Source of the DNA: CAIQIA01 sp049317465
Lineage (GTDB): Bacteria > Cyanobacteriota > Cyanobacteriia > PCC-6307 > Cyanobiaceae
NCBI GenBank assembly: GCA_049317465.1
Contig: JBMOIF010000002.1
Span: forward strand, 1-64,000
DNA: 64,000 bases
Direction of reading: 5' to 3'
Every line of letters starts with the position of its first letter. The stretch's first letter is position 1. The position numbers and the translations under genes are program-made. The notes under the pieces were generated by a model. It saw only the letters and a program-made list of their open reading frames with translations, had not been told where the DNA came from and did no database searches. Shown piece after piece: positions 42,275 to 50,588 of the stretch.

Positions 42275-43171
42275 CTACGACGTCAATCGTGACAGCTGCC
42301 CGGTCCCCCGCAGCAGTTGCTGCACCACACCGAGCGCCAGCACCAGCAGGAAGAGGGCGAGGCCGGCGGTGCAGGCGTAGCTGATCTCCAGCTCCTGGAA
42401 TGCCAGGTCGTAGACGTAGTACACGACGGTGCGGGTGGCATCCGCCGGCCCCCCCTGGGTCATCAGGAAGACCTCTTCGAAGGTCTTGGTGGCGGCGATC
42501 GCCGACATCACCGCCACCAGCACCACGTAGGGCATCAGAAGTGGCAGGGTGATGTCGAGGTGCCGTCGCCAGCCGCGGCTGCCGTCCAGCTCGGCCGCTT
42601 CGTACAGATCGCCCGGGATGCCCTGCAGGCCGCCCAGAAAAATCACCATGTAGTAGCCGAGCCCCTTCCAGAGGGTCACGAGCATCACCGCCGGCAGGGC
42701 CAGGCGCGGATCGGTGAGAAAGCCCAGGGGTGGGAGGCTGCCGCCGCTGATGCTCCCGAGCCACCCGTTGATCAGCCCATTCTCGGCGTAGAGCCAGCGG
42801 AACGCGATGGCGGCCACCACGATCGACACCAGCACCGGCGTGTAGAGGGCGCCACGGATCCAGTGGATGCCCGGCAGGGCACGGTTCACCAGCAGGGCCA
42901 GCCCCAGGGACCCCAGCACGATCGGGGGCACCACGCCGCAGAGGTAGAGGGCGGTGGTGATCGACACCCGCCGGAACAGGGGATCGTCCAGCAGCCGCCG
43001 GACGTTGGCGAGGCCGATGAACACCGCCGGTTCCGACAGATCCAGGCCGGTGCGGGTGACGCTGAGACCGAGGGCCATCAACGCCGGCCCCAGCACCGTG
43101 AGCAGCAGGATCAGCAGGGCCGGCGCCAGGAACAGCCACGGCAGCAGGCGGGATCGCAACACGGTGGGCAC
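42275..43171 (-). CDS. Sugar ABC transporter permease (MalF/UgpA type)
   Basis: A 298-aa binding-protein-dependent transport permease with six membrane segments, the first at LLPWLFLAPALLILLLTVLG. The cytoplasmic EAA loop is DLYEAAELDGSRGWRRHLDITLP, where EAA...G contacts the ATPase. It resembles the first permease of carbohydrate importers such as those for glucosylglycerol or maltose. No second permease, binding protein or ATPase is in the window, so it must work with partners encoded elsewhere. The start is GTG. It is divergent from aroB and precedes purK. Confidence 0.88.
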   Translation of the reverse strand: MPTVLRSRLLPWLFLAPALLILLLTVLGPALMALGLSVTRTGLDLSEPAVFIGLANVRRLLDDPLFRRVSITTALYLCGVVPPIVLGSLGLALLVNRALPGIHWIRGALYTPVLVSIVVAAIAFRWLYAENGLINGWLGSISGGSLPPLGFLTDPRLALPAVMLVTLWKGLGYYMVIFLGGLQGIPGDLYEAAELDGSRGWRRHLDITLPLLMPYVVLVAVMSAIAATKTFEEVFLMTQGGPADATRTVVYYVYDLAFQELEISYACTAGLALFLLVLALGVVQQLLRGTGQLSRLTS

Positions 43172-43221
43172 GGCGGGATCGCCAGCATTGTGCGTGACCC
43201 GGTCACCTCGCCATACATTCG

Positions 43222-44379
43222 GTGGGTCTGCCCTCCCTTCCGGCCACCGTTGTGATTGAGACCTCTCCCTCCCTCATCACCGTGCCGGTGGATCTGGGGC
43301 CCAAGGCCTATCCGGTGCGCATCGGCCCGGGAGCTCTCGGCCAGCTGGGGGAGGAGATCCTGGCCCGCGGTTTCAAGCCCGGGGTGCGGGTGCTGGTGGT
43401 CACCAATCCGGATGTCGACGGTCCCTACGGCGATCGGGCGCTGCGCTCCCTGGAACGGTCGGGGTTCCGCAGCGAGCGGCTGGTGCTCGAGGCCGGCGAG
43501 GACCAGAAAACCCTGGCCACGGTCAGTCGCATCCATCAGGCGGCCTACGACCATCAGCTCGAGCGGGGATCGCTGATCGTCGCCCTCGGTGGGGGCGTGG
43601 TGGGGGACATGGCGGGCTTCGCGGCGGCCACCTGGCTGCGGGGCATCGCCGTGGTGCAGTTGCCCACCACCCTTCTGGCCATGGTCGATGCCGCCATCGG
43701 TGGCAAGACAGGGGTCAACCACCCCGGCGGCAAGAACCTGATCGGGGCGTTCCATCAGCCGTCGCTCGTGCTGGTGGATCCCTCCACCCTGGCCACCCTG
43801 CCGCCGCGGGAGCTGCAGGCCGGCATGGCAGAGGTGATCAAGTACGGGGTCATCGCTGATCCGGTGTTGTTCGAAGCCCTCGAGCGCCAGGGGGCCCTGG
43901 CCACCCTCGATGATCTGGGGCCTGCCCTGCTGGGGCAGATCCTGCGCCGATCGGCCACGGCCAAGGCTCGCGTGGTGGCGGCCGACGAGCGGGAGGGCGG
44001 CCTGCGGGCGATCCTCAACTACGGCCACACCCTCGGCCATGTGGTCGAGACGCTCACCGGCTACCGCCGCTACCTGCATGGTGAGGCGGTGGCGATCGGC
44101 ATGGTCGCTGCCGGCATCCTCAGCCGTGAGCTGGGCCTCTGGAGTGGTGCGGAGGAGGAGCGACAGCGGCAGCTGATCGCCAGAGCCGGCCTGCCGCTGG
44201 AGGCACCACCCCTGGACCCCGAGGCGGTGCGTGAGTGCCTCCTGCGCGACAAGAAGGTGCGCGACGGCCGCGTCCGGTTTGTGCTTCCCACCCAGATCGG
44301 TGCCGTTGAGCTGCGCGATGACGTGCCCCTGGAGTCGGCTCTGGGGGCGCTCATGCAGACCACCCCGGCCAGATCCTGA
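43222..44379 (+). CDS. aroB: 3-dehydroquinate synthase
   Basis: Second step of the shikimate pathway; NAD- and zinc-dependent. The 385-aa protein has the NAD-binding ALGGGVVGDMAGFAAATWLRG as a contiguous region near residues 120-140, the lysine-rich VDAAIGGKTGVNHPGGKNLIG area around 155-175, and the zinc-ligand segment NYGHTLGHVVETL. GTG 43222 is the first start after the divergent spacer; GTG 43252 is also possible. Its last 29 bp overlap the convergent methyltransferase gene. Confidence 0.95.
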   Translation: MGLPSLPATVVIETSPSLITVPVDLGPKAYPVRIGPGALGQLGEEILARGFKPGVRVLVVTNPDVDGPYGDRALRSLERSGFRSERLVLEAGEDQKTLATVSRIHQAAYDHQLERGSLIVALGGGVVGDMAGFAAATWLRGIAVVQLPTTLLAMVDAAIGGKTGVNHPGGKNLIGAFHQPSLVLVDPSTLATLPPRELQAGMAEVIKYGVIADPVLFEALERQGALATLDDLGPALLGQILRRSATAKARVVAADEREGGLRAILNYGHTLGHVVETLTGYRRYLHGEAVAIGMVAAGILSRELGLWSGAEEERQRQLIARAGLPLEAPPLDPEAVRECLLRDKKVRDGRVRFVLPTQIGAVELRDDVPLESALGALMQTTPARS

Positions 44380-45511
44380 CCGCGCCGCCCTCCAGGGCGT
44401 CGGCCGGTTCGGTCTGGAGCAGCATCCAATGGAAGCCCCCGAGCAGATGGGGATCTACCAGCCGCAGCAGTTCTTCCCGTCGCTGCAGCCGCGTCGCCAG
44501 CGAACCCGCATCGGCGCCGGAGAGGGCCGAGAGTTCGGCCGCCAGCCCCAGGCCCAGCAGGGCTTCCCCCTGCAGGACCGAGCCATGCCAGTGCCAGCTG
44601 CTGCGGTCGGCGGCCAGGGCCATGGCGTCGAGGCAGACATGGGCGCTCAGATCCTGCCGGCCGGGTGCGCGCAGCAGATCGGCCCCCGCCCGCTGGCCCT
44701 GCACCGCCAGGAGGGTGCCGCCATCCCGCCAGGGGGCATAGAGCTGGCGTGCCGAGAGGGCGTAGTCGATGGCCAGCAGCCAGCCGCGTTCCAGGCCCCG
44801 CCGCATGCGCCGCAGACAGGGGGTCAGGGCCGGGCACCATTCGCTGGTCCAGCCCGGGGGGCGGCCGCCGCCATCGGCCGGCAGGCCCAGGGCGGCGAGC
44901 TGTCGCAGCAGGCTGGCCGAGAGCGGCGGGCCGGGCACCTCCTGCAGCCGGCCATCGCCATCCAGGCTCACCTGCAGCCGTCGCCAGCCGCCGTCGCCGA
45001 GCTGGAACCGCTCCACCGGCAGGGCATCGAAGAGTTCGTTGGCCAGCACCACGCCCTGGCGGGGGGGGGGCGCACCCTCCGCCAGCTGGGGCCAGCCGGC
45101 GTCGCTCAGCCGCTGCCGCTGGCGACGGCGCAGGGCGGGACTGGCTTCCTGCAGCACCAGCGTCAGCCGGTCCAGCCAGGGGGGATCCAGCCGTTCCAGG
45201 GCACCCCGCAGCTGAACCGCCAGGTCCCCTTCGCCCGGTCCCCATTCGATCAGCGCCAGGGGGCCGGCGTCCCGGTCCGCGAGCCCGTCGAACAGCGGCA
45301 GCAGCTGCCGCGCGAGCAGCTCGGCGAAGGCCGGACCCAGGGTCGGAGAGGTGACGAAGTCGCCTTCGCTCCCGAAGCGCACATGCCCGGCGCCGTAGTA
45401 ACCGTGATCGGGATCGTGCAGAAGCCACTGCAGCAGCTGGGGCCAGCCGACGGGCCGCCCGCGCAGCCGCAGGCGCTGCTCCAGCCAGCCATCGGCGGAG
45501 GGGCGGGTCAC
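44351..45511 (-). CDS. SAM-dependent methyltransferase (DUF185 / NDUFAF7-like)
   Basis: A 386-aa class I methyltransferase of the DUF185 family, whose mitochondrial member NDUFAF7 methylates an arginine in complex I. The family opening HDPDHGYYGAGHVRFGSEGDFVTSPTLGPAFA spans about residues 32-63; the SAM-binding loop is LIEWGPGEGDLAVQL; VVLANELFDALPVERF is the conserved central motif. A role on the cyanobacterial NDH-1 complex is an inference by analogy. The gene is divergent from the TPM-domain gene and overlaps aroB by 29 bp. Confidence 0.88.
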   Translation of the reverse strand: MTRPSADGWLEQRLRLRGRPVGWPQLLQWLLHDPDHGYYGAGHVRFGSEGDFVTSPTLGPAFAELLARQLLPLFDGLADRDAGPLALIEWGPGEGDLAVQLRGALERLDPPWLDRLTLVLQEASPALRRRQRQRLSDAGWPQLAEGAPPPRQGVVLANELFDALPVERFQLGDGGWRRLQVSLDGDGRLQEVPGPPLSASLLRQLAALGLPADGGGRPPGWTSEWCPALTPCLRRMRRGLERGWLLAIDYALSARQLYAPWRDGGTLLAVQGQRAGADLLRAPGRQDLSAHVCLDAMALAADRSSWHWHGSVLQGEALLGLGLAAELSALSGADAGSLATRLQRREELLRLVDPHLLGGFHWMLLQTEPADALEGGAVRIWPGWSA

Positions 45512-45564
45512 GGGCGCATCACGGATCAGTGAAAATGCATCCTTGCGTGTTGCCCCTGCCGTCC

Positions 45565-46362
45565 ATGTTGCGTCGCCTGCTGGTGCTGACGGCCCTTGTG
45601 CTGGGGCTGCAGGCCCTCTGGCCGGCGCCGGCGGCGGCCTACGACAATCCCGATCTGCTGCCCGATCACCCCACGCCGGTCATTGACCTGGCCCGGGCCC
45701 TCACCGATCCCCAGCGGACGCAGCTGGAAGGGCAGCTGCAGGACTTTGAGGATCGCAGCGGCTGGAAGCTGCGGGTTCTGACCCAGTACGACCGCACGCC
45801 GGGCAAGGCCGTGCGCGACTTCTGGCAGCTGGATGAGCGTAGTCTGCTGCTCGTGGCTGATCCCCGCGGCGGCAACCTGCTCAATTTCAACGTCGGTGAC
45901 GCCCTCTTCGCCCTGATGCCCCGCACCTACTGGGTGGAGCTGCAGACCCGTTACGGCAACCAGTACTACGTGCGCGACCACGGCGAGGACGGGGCCATCC
46001 TGGCGGCCCTCGGCGCCGTGGAGACCTGCCTGGATCGTGGGGGCTGTCAGGTGGTGCCTGGCCTGCCCCAGGAGCAGTGGCTGCTCACCCTGTGCAGTTC
46101 GATCCTGGGCGGCCTGATCGTGGGGGTGGTGGCCTATCCGCGTCAGCCGGATCGGCTGATCGCCTGGGGCTGGGTGCTGCTGCTCTCGCCCCTGTGGCTG
46201 ATGCTGTTCGGAGTGTTCGGCGTCGCCCCGGTGGTGACCCGCACCCACGAGTGGCTTCCCCTGGCCCGCAACGCCCTGGGTTTTCTGGTGAGTGCGCTCG
46301 GGGCTTACCTGCTGGCCCAGTGGCGACTGCTTCCCCGGGAACAGGGGGACGGCAGCGCCTGA
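45565..46362 (+). CDS. TPM-domain membrane protein (Psb32-like)
   Basis: A 265-aa protein with a signal peptide (LVLTALVLGLQALWPAPAAA), a lumenal or periplasmic TPM domain (about 25-165, starting DLARALTDPQRTQLEGQLQDFE and containing GWKLRVLTQYDRTPGKAVRDF) and C-terminal membrane spans (LCSSILGGLIVGVVAY, WGWVLLLSPLWLMLFGVFGV, ALGFLVSALGAYLLAQW). TPM domains occur in lumenal proteins linked to photosystem II repair. ATG 45565 gives the better signal peptide; ATG 45535 and GTG 45529 upstream are alternatives. It stops 6 bp before the convergent GH104 gene. Confidence 0.82.
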   Translation: MLRRLLVLTALVLGLQALWPAPAAAYDNPDLLPDHPTPVIDLARALTDPQRTQLEGQLQDFEDRSGWKLRVLTQYDRTPGKAVRDFWQLDERSLLLVADPRGGNLLNFNVGDALFALMPRTYWVELQTRYGNQYYVRDHGEDGAILAALGAVETCLDRGGCQVVPGLPQEQWLLTLCSSILGGLIVGVVAYPRQPDRLIAWGWVLLLSPLWLMLFGVFGVAPVVTRTHEWLPLARNALGFLVSALGAYLLAQWRLLPREQGDGSA

Positions 46363-46368
46363 AACGAC

Positions 46369-47148
46369 TCAGTTGTCCTGGAGACCCTTCAGGGCACAGT
46401 CGAGGCTGCCGTCCTGACAGGTTTCGGCCATCTTGGCCAGGGGGAGACGATTGCGCAGGCGCACGAGGTTGGCCTGGTAGAAGCGCTGCAGTTCTTCCAG
46501 GCGCTTGACGGGCTGGCCGTAGTAGCTGGCGCCGCGCAGGGTTGGGAAGGACGCCCACTCGGGGGCCAGCAGCGCCGCGAGCTCGGCATTGAGCTCACCA
46601 CGATCGGCGAGAGGCAGGGCCCCCCGGCGCGCGATCAGGTAAAGGGCCGCCTGGTCCTGCACCTGCGGACCGAAGCCCACGAGGTTCATGGCGCGGGTGA
46701 CGAGTCCCCAGGTGGCTGGCATGAACTGGTAGGCACCGGCGGCGGCGCTGGCATAGCCAGTTGTGTAGTTGACCCGGTCGGGATGGCGGTCAAGGCTGGA
46801 CATCAGGCTTCCGCCGAACATCACCCGATAGCCAAGATCGGTGCCTTCCTTCCAGGTTCCTTCGGCGTAACGGATGGTGTTGAGCAATGCCCGCCGCTCA
46901 GGGGTGATGGCGAAGTAGCGAGGCATCGCCGGGAAGCCCGGGAAGGTGAGGCGAGGCAGGCTGAGCTGGGCCACCGAACGGTCGTCGACACGAGAGGGGT
47001 CCGCCTGGGTGGTGATGCGGGGTTCGCTGGCGTGGGCCTGCATCACCGGAGAGGCGGAGATCAGGACGCTGCCGCAGAGGGCGAGGGAAAGAACTGAGTG
47101 GTTGCGGTCTCGGAAGGATCGGATGAAAGACGGAACCTTCGACGTCAT
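46369..47148 (-). CDS. Secreted lysozyme-like muramidase (GH104 type)
   Basis: Predicted peptidoglycan-cleaving enzyme, 259 aa. After a basic start and hydrophobic signal (SVLSLALCGSVLISASPVMQAHA) comes the catalytic domain: LLNTIRYAEGTWKEGTDLGY, with the probable catalytic glutamate in AEGT, then MFGGSLMSSLDRHPDRVNYT and SAAAGAYQFMPATWG. This order is that of the lambda-endolysin-like GH104 family. ATG 47148 was chosen because upstream codons are AT-rich, non-conserved leader. It has a 510-bp leader region, the longest gap in the window, which may carry regulation. Confidence 0.8.
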   Translation of the reverse strand: MTSKVPSFIRSFRDRNHSVLSLALCGSVLISASPVMQAHASEPRITTQADPSRVDDRSVAQLSLPRLTFPGFPAMPRYFAITPERRALLNTIRYAEGTWKEGTDLGYRVMFGGSLMSSLDRHPDRVNYTTGYASAAAGAYQFMPATWGLVTRAMNLVGFGPQVQDQAALYLIARRGALPLADRGELNAELAALLAPEWASFPTLRGASYYGQPVKRLEELQRFYQANLVRLRNRLPLAKMAETCQDGSLDCALKGLQDN

Positions 47149-47657
47149 ACGCAGAGCACAAAATAAGCCGCTCACGATTTCTCCTGAAACGGACGGCACA
47201 AATATGCCCATCAATGGGACCGGCGAGAAAATAAATCAGACAGATTAAAAATCGTCCACCGTCCATTGACCGCCACAGGTGAGGATGTGACTGCCCCTGA
47301 TTTGATGGCTTCTCGTCAACCTGGAGGTGCCACTTTTTCGCGGTTTCGGTATCTTTCAGGCGAGGAGTGTCGATAGCCGTAATCCGCTTCGGTCGCCTGA
47401 CTTGAGCCGCTCAGCCCTTGTGCCCCAGGGTTTCTGGCGCTGATCAGCGTGGCGTCGTCTGTTCGATTTGGGGTGATCGGTCATGATTTCTGCGCTTCTT
47501 GGCGTCAGTCGCCGTGGAAGCTGCCTGCGGTATCGGCCGCGACGGACTGACGTGCGATCGAGCAGCAATCTCTGCTCGAGAGGCTCGCTGGTCGTGTTGT
47601 CCAGCGCATCTGTGCCGGATCGTCAGCTGCCGAGCGTCGCTGGCTGTGTCGCCTGTC
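47149..47657. other. 509-bp gene-poor region upstream of the GH104 gene
   Basis: No convincing gene. On the minus strand, between the glycosyltransferase stop and the GH104 start, it holds a perfect 8-bp hairpin at 47558-47579 (TCGAGCAG/CTGCTCGA), an 8-bp inverted repeat at 47356-47363 and 47393-47400 (TCAGGCGA/TCGCCTGA), and a 42-codon basic ORF (47356-47484, minus) that starts MTDHPKSNRRR and ends at that repeat. The GH104-proximal 130 bp are the most AT-rich sequence in the window and likely contain the promoter. A structured leader RNA is possible but unidentified. Confidence 0.5.
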
Positions 47658-48740
47658 TCACGGCAGGGGGCACCAGTGGGTGGCGAGCCAGGCCGCGGCC
47701 TGTGCGGCGCCATCGCTTGCCAGAGGCTGCCCCAGGGGCGGGGCCAGGGGGCGGTCAAGGCCCCAGTCGCCGCTGCTGAATCGCTCGCGGCTGAGGATGC
47801 GGTGCCAGCCATGGCGTTGCAGGCCCTCCAGCAGCACGGCCGCCTCCGCGAACTGGGAGCGCTCGACGGCCACGATCCCCACGTTCTGGGCGAGGGCCTC
47901 GCAGAAGGTGCTGTACCCGGGTTTGGTGATGACCAGTTGGCAGATCGGCAGCACGTCCAGGGGGCGCAGGTCGGACGGCACCGGGATCAGGTTGGCGGCC
48001 TCGGGCAGCCGCCGGTCGCATACCAGGAAGCGCCAGTCGGGCCAGCGGGCCGGCAGGGCCGGATCCAGGGTCAGGCCCAGTCCGCCGAAGCTCAGCAGTG
48101 CCGTTCGCTCCCGGGGATGGTCGTGCCCCAGCCGCCGTCGCAGCTCGTCGCTGCCGAGGCGGGGGGTGCCGCTCTCGCCACCGATGGCCAGCTGGGGCAG
48201 ACCCCAGTCCATGGACAACGGAAACGGGCAGCGGATCAGCGCCTGACCGCGGCGGTAGAGACGCCGGCAATGCTCCACCCACGGGGCGAAGGCCCCACCG
48301 AGGTCGGCATAGATGGCATCCCAGCCGAAATTGCCGTGCCAGACCACCGGAATCCCCAGGGATTCGGCGAGCAACACCGCCGCCGGTGGCATGTCGGCGA
48401 TCACCAGGCCGCGGCCACCGTGGGCGGCCAGCCGGGGTTCCAGCCAGGCTCGTTCCTGTGCCAGCTGCGCCGGCAGGGTCTGTTCCAGCTCGGCCAGGGC
48501 GGCCAGGGTGGCCGCCGGATCGCTGCCCAGGGCATCGGCCTGGCGCACCCCGACATCCCAGACGCAGGAACGATGCAGCCAGGGCCCATCGCCGAGGGTC
48601 TGAAGGAGCAGGTCGTGGGGCAGTGCTGTGGAGAGGACCAGTTCGATGTCGTGGCGGCGCCGCAGCAACTGGCGCAGCAGGGCCCCCATGCGGGCCCCAT
48701 GGCCGAAGCCATGGCTGCTGATGCAGGCGACGATCAGCAT
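47658..48740 (-). CDS. GT-B-fold glycosyltransferase-like protein
   Basis: A 360-aa protein resembling MurG-type or UDP-glycosyltransferase-like enzymes. The N terminus has VACISSHGFGHGARMGALLRQL, with the glycine/histidine loop of GT-B folds, and the C-terminal half has the nucleotide-binding pattern VITKPGYSTFCEALAQNVGIV. No signal peptide; cytoplasmic. Acceptor unknown. Its ATG overlaps the stop of the upstream phosphoesterase gene by 7 bp, so they are co-expressed. Confidence 0.8.
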   Translation of the reverse strand: MLIVACISSHGFGHGARMGALLRQLLRRRHDIELVLSTALPHDLLLQTLGDGPWLHRSCVWDVGVRQADALGSDPAATLAALAELEQTLPAQLAQERAWLEPRLAAHGGRGLVIADMPPAAVLLAESLGIPVVWHGNFGWDAIYADLGGAFAPWVEHCRRLYRRGQALIRCPFPLSMDWGLPQLAIGGESGTPRLGSDELRRRLGHDHPRERTALLSFGGLGLTLDPALPARWPDWRFLVCDRRLPEAANLIPVPSDLRPLDVLPICQLVITKPGYSTFCEALAQNVGIVAVERSQFAEAAVLLEGLQRHGWHRILSRERFSSGDWGLDRPLAPPLGQPLASDGAAQAAAWLATHWCPLP

Positions 48741-49585
48741 GCGACAGGCTCGCTGCTCAGCAGGTCATCCTGCGCCCGGACCACCCCTTCGCTGTCGTGC
48801 CAGCAGAGCCTCACGGCCTCGACCCGGCCGTCGGTGGTCAGGTCGACCCAGCTGAACTGCCGCACCGGACGGCCACTGTCGTCGTGGCCATGGCGGGGAA
48901 CGCAGGCCGCATTGAAAAAGATGGTTCCCTGACCGTCACGCAGCAGCCGCCGCCGGGCACCACCGCTGCGCAGCCGATGGTGCATGTGACCGAAAACCAC
49001 GAGCGGCACGGGCCGCTGGCGGCGGATGCGCTGCAGCGCCTCGCGCAGATCCAGATCCCCCCAGTCGAGGGCCGGTCGCTTCCAGTCGCGACCGCAGGGG
49101 TCGCTGGCGGCACTGCCCAGGCCGCTGGGGCCGCAGTGGGCCAGCAGCACCAGGGGCCGACCTTCCGGGGCCGCCAGGGCCGCCCTGCTGATGCGTTCGG
49201 CCGACTGCAGCAGATCGAGGGGGCCCCAGTGGGCCTGCACCGCCTGGGACAGATGGAAGCCACCGCCGGCACTGCCGGGTCGCCCCCCCACCACGGCCAG
49301 ACCCGGTGGATCCAGCCAGCGGAGGGACCAGGGGCAGTGCAGGTCGCCGAGGGCCTGGTCCATGCGGGCCATGGTGCGGCCGCTGGCGTCGCGACCCGCG
49401 TCGTGGTTGCCGAGGATGCAGGCCGCCGGCAGGGGCAGGGATGCCAGGCGTCGGCCGAGGCGGCCATCGCCATCGGCCAGGTCGCCCACGAGCAGCAGGG
49501 CGTCCGGCTGCAGGCGGCGCAGCACCGCCTCGTCGTGGTCGTCCCACTGGCCGTGCAGATCACCGGCGATGGCCACTCGCAGCAC
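48734..49585 (-). CDS. Calcineurin-like metallophosphoesterase
   Basis: A 283-aa binuclear metallophosphoesterase. Metal motifs appear in order: GDLHGQWDDHD (first D/H set), LLLVGDLADGDG, CILGNHDAG, then LLAHCGPSG and VVFGHMHHRL. This is a cyanobacterial type often found as a stand-alone phosphoesterase; substrate unknown. It leads the glycosyltransferase gene with a 7-bp overlap, suggesting a joint step in carbohydrate or lipid modification. It is divergent from nadA (59 bp). Confidence 0.88.
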   Translation of the reverse strand: MLRVAIAGDLHGQWDDHDEAVLRRLQPDALLLVGDLADGDGRLGRRLASLPLPAACILGNHDAGRDASGRTMARMDQALGDLHCPWSLRWLDPPGLAVVGGRPGSAGGGFHLSQAVQAHWGPLDLLQSAERISRAALAAPEGRPLVLLAHCGPSGLGSAASDPCGRDWKRPALDWGDLDLREALQRIRRQRPVPLVVFGHMHHRLRSGGARRRLLRDGQGTIFFNAACVPRHGHDDSGRPVRQFSWVDLTTDGRVEAVRLCWHDSEGVVRAQDDLLSSEPVAC

Positions 49586-49644
49586 GGGGGAGGGCAGGCG
49601 GAGTTCCTAGGGTGTGATCATCCTCCCGCGCCACGGTCCGTCGC

Positions 49645-50586
49645 GTGTTCGTCAGCACCGCCCCCACGGATCGCCTCGCCCGCATTCAGGCGCTGCGGCA
49701 GCAGCGGCGGGCGGTGATCCTGGCGCACTACTACCAGGAGCCCGAGATCCAGGATCTGGCCGACGTGATCGGTGATTCGCTGGAGCTGTCGCGGCGCGCC
49801 GCCGCCACCGATGCCGAGGTGATCGTGTTCTGCGGCGTGCATTTCATGGCCGAGACGGCCAAGATCCTCAATCCCGGCCGCACGGTGGTGCTGCCGGACC
49901 TGGCGGCGGGCTGCAGCCTGGCCGATGCCTGTCCGGCCGAGGACTTTGCCCGCTTCCGGGCCCAGCATCCCGACCACGTCGTGGTCAGCTACATCAATTG
50001 CTCGGCGGCGGTGAAGGCCCAGAGCGACCTGATCTGCACCAGCAGCAACGCCGTCGACCTGGTGCGGCAGCTGCCGCCCGACCGGCCGATCCTGTTCGCA
50101 CCGGACCAGAACCTCGGCCGCTGGGTGCAGCGGCAGAGCGGCCGCGCCCTGACCCTCTGGCCTGGCAGCTGCATCGTCCACGAGACCTTCAGTGAAGAGG
50201 CCCTGCTGCGGCTGAAGCACGAGCATCCCGACGCCGAGGTCATCGCTCACCCCGAATGCCAGCCCCATCTGCTCGATCTCGCCGATTTCATCGGCTCGAC
50301 CAGCGCCCTGCTCCGCCATGCAGCCAGCAGCTCCGCCGGCAGGTTTCTGGTGCTCACCGAGCCCGGCATCCTGCACCAGATGCGCCAGCGGCTGCCGGAC
50401 AAGACCTTCCATGAGGTGCCCGGGGCTGACGGCTGCAGCTGCAATGCCTGCCCCTACATGCGGCTCAACACCCTGGAGAAGCTGGAACGCTGCCTCGAGA
50501 CCCTCAGCCCGGCGATCGAGCTCGATGAGGACCTTCGCCTCAGGGCCCTGGCCCCGATCGAGCGGATGCTGGCCATGAGCCGCTGA
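49645..50586 (+). CDS. nadA: Quinolinate synthase A
   Basis: [4Fe-4S] enzyme condensing iminoaspartate with dihydroxyacetone phosphate in NAD synthesis, 313 aa. Opening HYYQEPEIQDLADVIGDSL is diagnostic. Cluster cysteines occur in VFCGVHFMAET, in WPGSCIVHE and in ADGCSCNACPYMRLNTLEK. The start is GTG. It ends 2 bp before the stop of the convergent aldolase gene. nadB and nadC are not in this window. Confidence 0.96.
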   Translation: MFVSTAPTDRLARIQALRQQRRAVILAHYYQEPEIQDLADVIGDSLELSRRAAATDAEVIVFCGVHFMAETAKILNPGRTVVLPDLAAGCSLADACPAEDFARFRAQHPDHVVVSYINCSAAVKAQSDLICTSSNAVDLVRQLPPDRPILFAPDQNLGRWVQRQSGRALTLWPGSCIVHETFSEEALLRLKHEHPDAEVIAHPECQPHLLDLADFIGSTSALLRHAASSSAGRFLVLTEPGILHQMRQRLPDKTFHEVPGADGCSCNACPYMRLNTLEKLERCLETLSPAIELDEDLRLRALAPIERMLAMSR

Positions 50587-50588
50587 GG

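Noticed and set aside
40906..42384. 492-codon plus-strand frame over the 6S region and purK
   Set aside because: Antisense to purK; translation has no family features.
47149..47657. Cyclic-di-AMP riboswitch or Yfr1-type small RNA in the GH104 upstream gap
   Set aside because: Only short fragments resemble these classes (for example ACTCCTCGCC versus the Yfr1 ACTCCTCAC core); the conserved core and secondary structure could not be assembled.
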